From: Sabellastarte sp. h YS-2021
Lineage: Eukaryota > Annelida > Polychaeta > Sabellida > Sabellidae
Direction of reading: 5' to 3'
Assembly: GCA_964017235.1 (NCBI GenBank)
Contig: OZ024936.1
Coordinates: forward strand, 11,508,496-11,572,495
Length of the DNA: 64,000 nt
Positions 1 through 12,753 of this stretch are shown here, one piece after another. Each line of letters begins with the position of its first letter. Within the stretch, counting starts at the first letter, position 1. The position numbers and the translations under genes were made by a program. The notes below the pieces were generated by a model that ran no database searches, had not been told where the DNA came from, and saw only the letters and a program-made list of their open reading frames with translations.

Positions 1-561
1 TCTCCCAATTGAAATTAATGGGGAATCTTGTTTTTGTCTGTATCTCAAAAAATAAACCATTTAACCCATACCCTGTTATATTGTATAAGATCGTGGGGTC
101 ACCCCCTCCCCAGCTGTTCAAAAAAATCCGTGTCGGCCGCTGCGGCCGGATTGGTCGTCCGTGACATCAGGTAGCTATACATGCATCTGGAAATCCCCCA
201 ACTAAAATCAATGGGAAATATTGCATTTGGCCGATTCTCTGTAAGCAAGCCACAAACACCCAACCCTTTTATATTGCATCAGTCTGTGGCTGCCTGAACT
301 TACTATTTCTGGAGAAAAATCCAGACCCTTTTCCACGACCAAAATTTTGCTCGTGTAAGGTACGTACCCATGCTACAGAAATCTCCCAATTGAAATTAAT
401 GGGGAATCTTGTTTTGGTCTGTATCTCAAAAAATAAACCATTTAACCCATACCCTGTTATATTGTATAAGATCGTGGGGTCACCCCCTCCCCACCTGTTC
501 AAAAAAATCTCTGTCGGCCGCTGCGGCCGGATTGGTCATCGGTGACATCAGGTAGCTATAC

Positions 562-942
562 ATGCATCTGGAAATCCCCCAACTAAAATCAATGGGAAAT
601 ATTGCTTTTTGGCCGATTCTCTGTAAGCAAGCCACAAACACCCAACCCTTTTATATTGCATCAGTCTGTGGCTGCCTGAACTTACTATTTCTGGAGAAAA
701 ATCCAGACCTTTTTCCCCGACCAAAATTTTGCTCGTGTAAGGTACGTACCCATGCTACAGAAATCTCCCAATTGAAATTAATGGGGAATCTTGTTTTTGT
801 CTGTATCTCAAAAATAAACCATTTAACCCATACCCTGTTATATTGTATAAGATCGTGGGGTCACCCCCTCCCCACCTGTTCAAAAAAATCCGTGTCCGCC
901 GCTGCGGCCAGATTGGTCGTCGGTGACATCAGGTAGCTATAC
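562..942 (+). repeat. Representative satellite monomer, with its sub-elements
   Basis: One 381-bp unit, used to describe monomer anatomy. In order it contains the landmark ATGCATCTGG, GGCCGATTCTCTG, and the segment TGCATCAGTCTGTGGCTGCC. Next come TTTTTCCCCGACC, the palindrome GGTACGTACC, and an A-run of 5 to 7 bases before TAAACC. These are followed by the dyad GGGGT-C-ACCCC running into a C-rich tract (CCCCCTCCCCACC). Last are the CpG-rich block (here decayed to CCGCCGCTGCGGCCAG; intact as CGGCCGCTGCGGCCG in other units), an inverted CCAAT (ATTGG), and TGACATCAGG. The phase chosen for the monomer start is arbitrary. Confidence 0.9.
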
Positions 943-3900
943 ATGCATCTGGAAATCCCCCAACTAAAATCAATGGGAAATATTGCATTTGGCCGATTCT
1001 CTGTAACCAAGCCACAAACACCCAACCCTTTTATATTGCATCAGTCTGTGGTTGCCTGAACTTACTATTTCTGGAGAAAAATCCAGACCTTTTTCCCCGA
1101 CCAAAATTTTGCTCGTGTAAGGTACGTACCCATGCTACAGAAATCTCCCAATTGAAATTAATGGGGAATCTTGTTTTTGTCTGTATCTCAAAAAATAAAC
1201 CATTTAACCCATACCCTGTTATATTGTATAAGATCGTGGGGTCACCCCCTCCCCAGCTGTTCAAAAAAATCCGTGTCGGCCGCTGCGGCCGGATTGGTCG
1301 TCCGTGACATCAGGTAGCTATACATGCATCTGGAAATCCCCCAACTAAAATCAATGGGAAATATTGCATTTGGCCGATTCTCTGTAAGCAAGCCACAAAC
1401 ACCCAACCCTTTTATATTGCATCAGTCTGTGGCTGCCTGAACTTACTATTTCTGGAGAAAAATCCAGACCCTTTTCCACGACCAAAATTTTGCTCGTGTA
1501 AGGTACGTACCCATGCTACAGAAATCTCCCAATTGAAATTAATGGGGAATCTTGTTTTGGTCTGTATCTCAAAAAATAAACCATTTAACCCATACCCTGT
1601 TATATTGTATAAGATCGTGGGGTCACCCCCTCCCCACCTGTTCAAAAAAATCTCTGTCGGCCGCTGCGGCCGGATTGGTCATCGGTGACATCAGGTAGCT
1701 ATACATGCATCTGGAAATCCCCCAACTAAAATCAATGGGAAATATTGCTTTTTGGCCGATTCTCTGTAAGCAAGCCACAAACACCCAACCCTTTTATATT
1801 GCATCAGTCTGTGGCTGCCTGAACTTACTATTTCTGGAGAAAAATCCAGACCTTTTTCCCCGACCAAAATTTTGCTCGTGTAAGGTACGTACCCATGCTA
1901 CAGAAATCTCCCAATTGAAATTAATGGGGAATCTTGTTTTTGTCTGTATCTCAAAAATAAACCATTTAACCCATACCCTGTTATATTGTATAAGATCGTG
2001 GGGTCACCCCCTCCCCACCTGTTCAAAAAAATCCGTGTCGGCCGCTGCGGCCGGATTGGTCGTCCGTGACATCAGGTAGCTATACATGCATCTGGAAATC
2101 CCCCAACTAAAATCAATGGGAAATATTGCATTTGGCCGATTCTCTGTAAGCAAGCCACAAACACCCAACCCTTTTATATTGCATCAGTCTGTGGCTGCCT
2201 GAACTTACTATTTCTGGAGAAAAATCCAGACCCTTTTCCCCGACCAAAATTTTGCTCGTGTAAGGTACGTACCCATGCTACAGAAATCTCCCAATTGAAA
2301 TTAATGGGGAATCTTGTTTTTGTCTGTATCTCAAAAAATAAACCATTTAACCCATACCCTGTTATATTGTATAAGATCGTGGGGTCACCCCCTCCCCACC
2401 TGTTCAAAAAAATCCGTGTCGGCCGCTGCGGCCGGATTGGTCGTCCGTGACATCAGGTAGCTATACATGCATCTGGAAATCCCCCAACTAAAATCAATGG
2501 GAAATATTGCATTTGGCCGATTCTCTGTAACCAAGCCACAAACACCCAACCCTTTTATATTGCATCAGTCTGTGGTTGCCTGAACTTACTATTTCTGGAG
2601 AAAAATCCAGACCTTTTTCCCCGACCAAAATTTTGCTCGTGTAAGGTACGTACCCATGCTACAGAAATCTCCCAATTGAAATTAATGGGGAATCTTGTTT
2701 TTGTCTGTATCTCAAAAAATAAACCATTTAACCCATACCCTGTTATATTGTATAAGATCGTGGGGTCACCCCCTCCCCAGCTGTTCAAAAAAATCCGTGT
2801 CGGCCGCTGCGGCCGGATTGGTCGTCCGTGACATCAGGTAGCTATACATGCATCTGGAAATCCCCCAACTAAAATCAATGGGAAATATTGCATTTGGCCG
2901 ATTCTCTGTAAGCAAGCCACAAACACCCAACCCTTTTATATTGCATCAGTCTGTGGCTGCCTGAACTTACTATTTCTGGAGAAAAATCCAGACCCTTTTC
3001 CACGACCAAAATTTTGCTCGTGTAAGGTACGTACCCATGCTACAGAAATCTCCCAATTGAAATTAATGGGGAATCTTGTTTTGGTCTGTATCTCAAAAAA
3101 TAAACCATTTAACCCATACCCTGTTATATTGTATAAGATCGTGGGGTCACCCCCTCCCCACCTGTTCAAAAAAATCTCTGTCGGCCGCTGCGGCCGGATT
3201 GGTCATCGGTGACATCAGGTAGCTATACATGCATCTGGAAATCCCCCAACTAAAATCAATGGGAAATATTGCTTTTTGGCCGATTCTCTGTAAGCAAGCC
3301 ACAAACACCCAACCCTTTTATATTGCATCAGTCTGTGGCTGCCTGAACTTACTATTTCTGGAGAAAAATCCAGACCTTTTTCCCCGACCAAAATTTTGCT
3401 CGTGTAAGGTACGTACCCATGCTACAGAAATCTCCCAATTGAAATTAATGGGGAATCTTGTTTTTGTCTGTATCTCAAAAATAAACCATTTAACCCATAC
3501 CCTGTTATATTGTATAAGATCGTGGGGTCACCCCCTCCCCACCTGTTCAAAAAAATCCGTGTCGGCCGCTGCGGCCGGATTGGTCGTCCGTGACATCAGG
3601 TAGCTATACATGCATCTGGAAATCCCCCAACTAAAATCAATGGGAAATATTGCATTTGGCCGATTCTCTGTAAGCAAGCCACAAACACCCAACCCTTTTA
3701 TATTGCATCAGTCTGTGGCTGCCTGAACTTACTATTTCTGGAGAAAAATCCAGACCCTTTTCCCCGACCAAAATTTTGCTCGTGTAAGGTACGTACCCAT
3801 GCTACAGAAATCTCCCAATTGAAATTAATGGGGAATCTTGTTTTTGTCTGTATCTCAAAAAATAAACCATTTAACCCATACCCTGTTATATTGTATAAGA

Positions 3901-5135
3901 TCGTGGGGTCACCCCCTCCCCACCTGTTCAAAAAAATCCGTGTCGGCCGCTGCGGCCGGATTGGTCGTCCGTGACATCAGGTAGCTATACATGCATCTGG
4001 AAATCCCCCAACTAAAATCAATGGGAAATATTGCTTTTTGGCCGATTCTCTGTAACCAAGCCACAAACACCCAACCCTGTTATATTGCATCAGTTTGTGG
4101 CTGCCTGAGCTTACTATTTCTGGAGAAAAATCCAGACCTTTTTCCCCGACCAAAATTTTGCTCGTGTAAGGTATGTACCCATGCTACAGAAATCTCCCAA
4201 TTGAAATTAATGGGGAATCTTGTTTTTGTCTGTATCTCAAAAAATAAACCATTTAACCCATACCCTGTTATATTGTATAAGATCGTGGGGTCACCCCCTC
4301 CCCACCTGTTCAAAAAAATCTGTGTCGGCCGCTGCGGCCGGATTGGTCGTCGGTGACATCAGGTAACTATACATGCATCTGGAAATCCCCCAACTAAAAT
4401 CAATGGGAAATATTGCTTTTTGGCCGATTCTCTGTAAGCAAGCCACAAACACCCAACCCTTTTATATTGCATCAGTCTGTGGCTGCCTGAACTTACTATT
4501 TCTGGAGAAAAATCCAGACCTTTTTCCCCGACCAAAATTTTGCTCGTGTAAGGTACGTACCCATGCTACAGAAATCTCCCAATTGAAATTAATGGGGAAT
4601 CTTGTTTTTGTCTGTATCTCAAAAAATAAACCATTTAACCCATACCCTGTTATATTGTATAAGATCGTGGGGTCACCCCCTCCCCACCTGTTCAAAAAAA
4701 TCCGTGTCGGCCGCTGCGGCCGGATTGGTCGTCCGTGACATCAGGTAGCTATACATGCATCTGGAAATCCCCCAACTAAAATCAATGGGAAATATTGCAT
4801 TTGGCCGATTCTCTGTAAGCAAGCCACAAACACCCAACCCTTTTATATTGCATCAGTCTGTGGCTGCCTGAACTTACTATTTCTGGAGAAAAATCCAGAC
4901 CCTTTTCCCCGACCAAAATTTTGCTCGTGTAAGGTACGTACCCATGCTACAGAAATCTCCCAATTGAAATTAATGGGGAATCTTGTTTTGGTCTGTATCT
5001 CAAAAAATAAACCATTTAACCCATACCCTGTTATATTGTATAAGATCGTGGGGTCACCCCCTCCCCACCTGTTCAAAAAAATCTCTGTCGGCCGCTGCGG
5101 CCGGATTGGTCATCGGTGACATCAGGTAGCTATAC

Positions 5136-7419
5136 ATGCATCTGGAAATCCCCCAACTAAAATCAATGGGAAATATTGCATTTGGCCGATTCTCTGTAAG
5201 CAAGCCACAAACACCCAACCCTTTTATATTGCATCAGTCTGTGGCTGCCTGAACTTACTATTTCTGGAGAAAAATCCAGACCTTTTTCCCCAACCAAAAT
5301 TTTGCTCGTGTAAGGTACGTACCCATGCTACAGAAATCTCCCAATTGAAATTAATGGGGAATCTTGTTTTTCTCTGTATCTCAAAAAATAAACCATTTAA
5401 CCCATACCCTGTTATATTGTATAAGATCGTGGGGTCACCCCCTCCCCACCTGTTCAAAAAAATCTGTGTCGGCCGCTGCGGCCGGATTGGTCGTCGGTGA
5501 CATCAGGTAACTATACATGCATCTGGAAATCCCCCAACTAAAATCAATGGGAAATATTGCTTTTTGGCCGATTCTCTGTAAGCAAGCCACAAACACCCAA
5601 CCCTTTTATATTGCATCAGTCTGTGGCTGCCTGAACTTACTATTTCTGGAGAAAAATCCAGACCTTTTTCCCCGACCAAAATTTTGCTCGTGTAAGGTAC
5701 GTACCCATGCTCCAGAAATCTCCCAATTGAAATTAATGGGGAATCTTGTTTTTGTCTGTATCTCAAAAATAAACCATTTAACCCATACCCTGTTATATTG
5801 TATAAGATCGTGGGGTCACCCCCTCCCCACCTGTTCAAAAAAATCCGTGTCCGCCGCTGCGGCCGGATTGGTCATCGGTGACATCAGGTAGCTATACATG
5901 CATCTGGAAATCCCCCAACTAAAATCAATGGGAAATATTGCATTTGGCCGATTCTCAGTAAGCAAGCCACAAACACCCAACCCTTTTATATTGCATCAGT
6001 CTGTGGCTGCCTGAACTTACTATTTCTGGAGAAAAATCCAGACCTTTTTCCCCAACCAAAATTTTGCTCGTGTAAGGTACGTACCCATGCTACAGAAATC
6101 TCCCAATTGAAATTAATGGGGAATCTTGTTTTTGTCTGTAACTCAAAAATAAACCATTTAACCCATACCCTGTTATATTGAATAAGTTTGTGGGGTCCCC
6201 CCCTCCCCACCTGTTCAAAAAATCCGTGTCCGCCGCTGCGGCCAGATTGGTCGTCGGTGACATCAGGTAGCTATACATGCATCTGGAAATCCCCCAACTA
6301 AAATCAATGGGAAATATTGCATTTGGCCGATTCTCTGTAAGCAAGCCACAAACACCCAACCCTTTTATATTGCATCAGTCTGTGGCTGCCTGAACTTACT
6401 ATTTCTGGAGAAAAATCCAGACCTTTTTCCCCGACCAAAATTTTGCTCGTGTAAGGTATGTACCCATGCTACAGAAATCTCCCAATTGAAATTAATGGGG
6501 AATCTTGTTTTTGTCTGTATCTCAAAAAATAAACCATTTAACCCATACCCTGTTATATTGTATAAGATCGTGGGGTCACCCCCTCCCCACCTGTTCAAAA
6601 AAATCTCTGTCGGCCGCTGCGGCCGGATTGGTCATCGGTGACATCAGGTAGCTATACATGCATCTGGAAATCCCCCAACTAAAATCAATGGGAAATATTG
6701 CTTTTTGGCCGATTCTCTGTAAGCAAGCCACAAACACCCAACCCTTTTATATTGCATCAGTCTGTGGCTGCCTGAACTTACTATTTCTGGAGAAAAATCC
6801 AGACCTTTTTCCCCGACCAAAATTTTGCTCGTGTAAGGTACGTACCCATGCTACAGAAATCTCCCAATTGAAATTAATGGGGAATCTTGTTTTTGTCTGT
6901 ATCTCAAAAATAAACCATTTAACCCATACCCTGTTATATTGTATAAGATCGTGGGGTCACCCCCTCCCCACCTGTTCAAAAAAATCCGTGTCGGCCGCTG
7001 CGGCCGGATTGGTCGTCCGTGACATCAGGTAGCTATACATGCATCTGGAAATCCCCCAACTAAAATCAATGGGAAATATTGCATTTGGCCGATTCTCTGT
7101 AAGCAAGCCACAAACACCCAACCCTTTTATATTGCATCAGTCTGTGGCTGCCTGAACTTACTATTTCTGGAGAAAAATCCAGACCCTTTTCCCCGACCAA
7201 AATTTTGCTCGTGTAAGGTACGTACCCATGCTACAGAAATCTCCCAATTGAAATTAATGGGGAATCTTGTTTTTGTCTGTATCTCAAAAAATAAACCATT
7301 TAACCCATACCCTGTTATATTGTATAAGATCGTGGGGTCACCCCCTCCCCACCTGTTCAAAAAAATCCGTGTCCGCCGCTGCGGCCGGATTGGTCGTCCG
7401 TGACATCAGGTAGCTATAC
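5136..7419. repeat. Higher-order repeat, 6-mer, copy 1 (2284 bp)
   Basis: Six monomers whose diagnostic variants recur in the same order 2284 bp downstream. The first monomer has TTTTTCTCTGTATC in place of TTTTTGTCTG. The second has CATGCTCCAGAA in place of CATGCTACAGAA. The third has TTCTCAGTAAGC together with GTAACTCAAAAA and TTGAATAAGTTTG. These three appear at 5136, 5517 and 5898 and again at 7420, 7801 and 8182. The block is 2 bp shorter than 6 x 381. Copy 1 differs from copy 2 at a few sites, for example GGGGTCCCCCC at about 6193 where copy 2 has GGGGTCACCCC. Confidence 0.85.
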
Positions 7420-9703
7420 ATGCATCTGGAAATCCCCCAACTAAAATCAATGGGAAATATTGCATTTGGCCGATTCTCTGTAAGCAAGCCACAAACACCC
7501 AACCCTTTTATATTGCATCAGTCTGTGGCTGCCTGAACTTACTATTTCTGGAGAAAAATCCAGACCTTTTTCCCCAACCAAAATTTTGCTCGTGTAAGGT
7601 ACGTACCCATGCTACAGAAATCTCCCAATTGAAATTAATGGGGAATCTTGTTTTTCTCTGTATCTCAAAAAATAAACCATTTAACCCATACCCTGTTATA
7701 TTGTATAAGATCGTGGGGTCACCCCCTCCCCACCTGTTCAAAAAAATCTGTGTCGGCCGCTGCGGCCGGATTGGTCGTCGGTGACATCAGGTAACTATAC
7801 ATGCATCTGGAAATCCCCCAACTAAAATCAATGGGAAATATTGCTTTTTGGCCGATTCTCTGTAAGCAAGCCACAAACACCCAACCCTTTTATATTGCAT
7901 CAGTCTGTGGCTGCCTGAACTTACTATTTCTGGAGAAAAATCCAGACCTTTTTCCCCGACCAAAATTTTGCTCGTGTAAGGTACGTACCCATGCTCCAGA
8001 AATCTCCCAATTGAAATTAATGGGGAATCTTGTTTTTGTCTGTATCTCAAAAATAAACCATTTAACCCATACCCTGTTATATTGTATAAGATCGTGGGGT
8101 CACCCCCTCCCCACCTGTTCAAAAAAATCCGTGTCCGCCGCTGCGGCCGGATTGGTCATCGGTGACATCAGGTAGCTATACATGCATCTGGAAATCCCCC
8201 AACTAAAATCAATGGGAAATATTGCATTTGGCCGATTCTCAGTAAGCAAGCCACAAACACCCAACCCTTTTATATTGCATCAGTCTGTGGCTGCCTGAAC
8301 TTACTATTTCTGGAGAAAAATCCAGACCTTTTTCCCCAACCAAAATTTTGCTCGTGTAAGGTACGTACCCATGCTACAGAAATCTCCCAATTGAAATTAA
8401 TGGGGAATCTTGTTTTTGTCTGTAACTCAAAAATAAACCATTTAACCCATACCCTGTTATATTGAATAAGTTTGTGGGGTCACCCCCTCCCCACCTGTTC
8501 AAAAAATCCGTGTCCGCCGCTGCGGCCAGATTGGTCGTCGGTGACATCAGGTAGCTATACATGCATCTGGAAATCCCCCAACTAAAATCAATGGGAAATA
8601 TTGCATTTGGCCGATTCTCTGTAAGCAAGCCACAAACACCCAACCCTTTTATATTGCATCAGTCTGTGGCTGCCTGAACTTACTATTTCTGGAGAAAAAT
8701 CCAGACCTTTTTCCCCGACCAAAATTTTGCTCGTGTAAGGTATGTACCCATGCTACAGAAATCTCCCAATTGAAATTAATGGGGAATCTTGTTTTTGTCT
8801 GTATCTCAAAAAATAAACCATTTAACCCATACCCTGTTATATTGTATAAGATCGTGGGGTCACCCCCTCCCCACCTGTTCAAAAAAATCTCTGTCGGCCG
8901 CTGCGGCCGGATTGGTCATCGGTGACATCAGGTAGCTATACATGCATCTGGAAATCCCCCAACTAAAATCAATGGGAAATATTGCTTTTTGGCCGATTCT
9001 CTGTAAGCAAGCCACAAACACCCAACCCTTTTATATTGCATCAGTCTGTGGCTGCCTGAACTTACTATTTCTGGAGAAAAATCCAGACCTTTTTCCCCGA
9101 CCAAAATTTTGCTCGTGTAAGGTACGTACCCATGCTACAGAAATCTCCCAATTGAAATTAATGGGGAATCTTGTTTTTGTCTGTATCTCAAAAATAAACC
9201 ATTTAACCCATACCCTGTTATATTGTATAAGATCGTGGGGTCACCCCCTCCCCACCTGTTCAAAAAAATCCGTGTCGGCCGCTGCGGCCGGATTGGTCGT
9301 CCGTGACATCAGGTAGCTATACATGCATCTGGAAATCCCCCAACTAAAATCAATGGGAAATATTGCATTTGGCCGATTCTCTGTAAGCAAGCCACAAACA
9401 CCCAACCCTTTTATATTGCATCAGTCTGTGGCTGCCTGAACTTACTATTTCTGGAGAAAAATCCAGACCCTTTTCCCCGACCAAAATTTTGCTCGTGTAA
9501 GGTACGTACCCATGCTACAGAAATCTCCCAATTGAAATTAATGGGGAATCTTGTTTTTGTCTGTATCTCAAAAAATAAACCATTTAACCCATACCCTGTT
9601 ATATTGTATAAGATCGTGGGGTCACCCCCTCCCCACCTGTTCAAAAAAATCCGTGTCCGCCGCTGCGGCCGGATTGGTCGTCCGTGACATCAGGTAGCTA
9701 TAC
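7420..9703. repeat. Higher-order repeat, 6-mer, copy 2 (2284 bp)
   Basis: Tandem copy of the 6-mer at 5136-7419, with the same rare variants in the same order. A third, truncated copy begins near 10849 (TTTTTCTCTG monomer). It continues with the CATGCTCCAGAA monomer at 11231 and the TTCTCAGTAAGC monomer at 11612, and ends near 12371. The intervening monomers at 9704-10848 resemble those at 3991-5135, so the left 12 kb is a patchwork of shifted segments rather than a simple regular array. Confidence 0.83.
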
Positions 9704-10848
9704 ATGCATCTGGAAATCCCCCAACTAAAATCAATGGGAAATATTGCTTTTTGGCCGATTCTCTGTAACCAAGCCACAAACACCCAACCCTGTTATATTG
9801 CATCAGTTTGTGGCTGCCTGAGCTTACTATTTCTGGAGAAAAATCCAGACCTTTTTCCCCGACCAAAATTTTGCTCGTGTAAGGTATGTACCCATGCTAC
9901 AGAAATCTCCCAATTGAAATTAATGGGGAATCTTGTTTTTGTCTGTATCTCAAAAAATAAACCATTTAACCCATACCCTGTTATATTGTATAAGATCGTG
10001 GGGTCACCCCCTCCCCACCTGTTCAAAAAAATCCGTGTCGGCCGCTGCGGCCGGATTGGTCGTCGGTGACATCAGGTAACTATACATGCATCTGGAAATC
10101 CCCCAACTAAAATCAATGGGAAATATTGCTTTTTGGCCGATTCTCTGTAAGCAAGCCACAAACACCCAACCCTTTTATATTGCATCAGTCTGTGGCTGCC
10201 TGAACTTACTATTTCTGGAGAAAAATCCAGACCTTTTTCCCCGACCAAAATTTTGCTCGTGTAAGGTACGTACCCATGCTACAGAAATCTCCCAATTGAA
10301 ATTAATGGGGAATCTTGTTTTTGTCTGTATCTCAAAAAATAAACCATTTAACCCATACCCTGTTATATTGTATAAGATCGTGGGGTCACCCCCTCCCCAC
10401 CTGTTCAAAAAAATCCGTGTCGGCCGCTGCGGCCGGATTGGTCGTCCGTGACATCAGGTAGCTATACATGCATCTGGAAATCCCCCAACTAAAATCAATG
10501 GGAAATATTGCATTTGGCCGATTCTCTGTAAGCAAGCCACAAACACCCAACCCTTTTATATTGCATCAGTCTGTGGCTGCCTGAACTTACTATTTCTGGA
10601 GAAAAATCCAGACCCTTTTCCCCGACCAAAATTTTGCTCGTGTAAGGTACGTACCCATGCTACAGAAATCTCCCAATTGAAATTAATGGGGAATCTTGTT
10701 TTGGTCTGTATCTCAAAAAATAAACCATTTAACCCATACCCTGTTATATTGTATAAGATCGTGGGGTCACCCCCTCCCCACCTGTTCAAAAAAATCTCTG
10801 TCGGCCGCTGCGGCCGGATTGGTCATCGGTGACATCAGGTAGCTATAC

Positions 10849-12371
10849 ATGCATCTGGAAATCCCCCAACTAAAATCAATGGGAAATATTGCATTTGGCC
10901 GATTCTCTGTAAGCAAGCCACAAACACCCAACCCTTTTATATTGCATCAGTCTGTGGCTGCCTGAACTTACTATTTCTGGAGAAAAATCCAGACCTTTTT
11001 CCCCAACCAAAATTTTGCTCGTGTAAGGTACGTACCCATGCTACAGAAATCTCCCAATTGAAATTAATGGGGAATCTTGTTTTTCTCTGTATCTCAAAAA
11101 AATAAACCATTTAACCCATACCCTGTTATATTGTATAAGATCGTGGGGTCACCCCCTCCCCACCTGTTCAAAAAAATCTGTGTCGGCCGCTGCGGCCGGA
11201 TTGGTCGTCGGTGACATCAGGTAACTATACATGCATCTGGAAATCCCCCAACTAAAATCAATGGGAAATATTACTTTTTGTCCGATTCTCTGTAAGCAAG
11301 CCACAAACACCCAACCCTTTTATATTGCATCAGTCTGTGGCTGCCTGAACTTACTATTTCTGGAGAAAAATCCAGACCTTTTTCCCCGACCAAAATTTTG
11401 CTCGTGTAAGGTACGTACCCATGCTCCAGAAATCTCCCAATTGAAATTAATGGGGAATCTTGTTTTTGTCTGTATCTCAAAAATAAACCATTTAACCCAT
11501 ACCCTGTTATATTGTATAAGATCGTGGGGTCACCCCCTCCCCACCTGTTCAAAAAAATCCGTGTCCGCCGCTGCGGCCGGATTGGTCATCGGTGACATCA
11601 GGTAGCTATACATGCATCTGGAAATCCCCCAACTAAAATCAATGGGAAATATTGCATTTGGCCGATTCTCAGTAAGCAAGCCACAAACACCCAACCCTTT
11701 TATATTGCATCAGTCTGTGGCTGCCTGAACTTACTATTTCTGGAGAAAAATCCAGACCTTTTTCCCCAACCAAAATTTTGCTCGTGTAAGGTACGTACCC
11801 ATGCTACAGAAATCTCCCAATTGAAATTAATGGGGAATCTTGTTTTTGTCTGTAACTCAAAAATAAACCATTTAACCCATACCCTGTTATATTGTATAAG
11901 TTTGTGGGGTCACCCCCTCCCCACCTGTTCAAAAAATCCGTGTCCGCCGCTGCGGCCAGATTGGTCGTCGGTGACATCAGGTAGCTATACATGCATCTGG
12001 AAATCCCCCAACTAAAATCAATGGGAAATATTGCATTTGGCCGATTCTCTGTAAGCAAGCCACAAACACCCAACCCTTTTATATTGCATCAGTCTGTGGC
12101 TGCCTGAACTTACTATTTCTGGAGAAAAATCCAGACCTTTTTCCCCGACCAAAATTTTGCTCGTGTAAGGTACGTACCCATGCTACAGAAATCTCCCAAT
12201 TGAAATTAATGGGGAATCTTGTTTTTGTCTGTATCTCAAAAAATAAACCATTTAACCCATACCCTGTTATATTGTATAAGATCGTGGGGTCACCCCCTCC
12301 CCACCTGTTCAAAAAAATCCGTGTCGGCCACTGCGGCCGGATTGGTCATCGGTGACATCAGGTAGCAATAC
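10849..12371. repeat. Truncated third copy of the left 6-mer
   Basis: Four monomers match the first four of the 6-mer at 5136-7419 by their rare variants: TTTTTCTCTG, CATGCTCCAGAA, TTCTCAGTAAGC, then an ordinary unit. It has private changes: the A-run after CTC is one base longer in its first monomer, and its second monomer reads ATTACTTTTTGTCCG in place of ATTGCTTTTTGGCCG. After 12371 it joins a monomer like the one at 3991 and 9704 (CCTGTTATATTGCATCAGTTTG), which marks another shift point. Confidence 0.75.
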
Positions 12372-12753
12372 ATGCATCTGGAAATCCCCCAACTAAAATC
12401 AATGGGAAATATTGCTTTTTGGCCGATTCTCTGTAACCAAGCCACAAACACCCAACCCTGTTATATTGCATCAGTTTGTGGCTGCCTGAGCTTACTATTT
12501 CTGGAGAAAAATCCAGACCTTTTTCCCCGACCAAAATTTTGCTCGTGTAAGGTATGTACCCATGCTACAGAAATCTCCCAATTGAAATTAATGGGGAATC
12601 TTGTTTTTGTCTGTATCTCAAAAAATAAACCATTTAACCCATACCCTGTTATATTGTATAAGATCGTGGGGTCACCCCCTCCCCACCTGTTCAAAAAAAT
12701 CCGTGTCGGCCGCTGCGGCCGGATTGGTCGTCGGTGACATCAGGTAGCTATAC

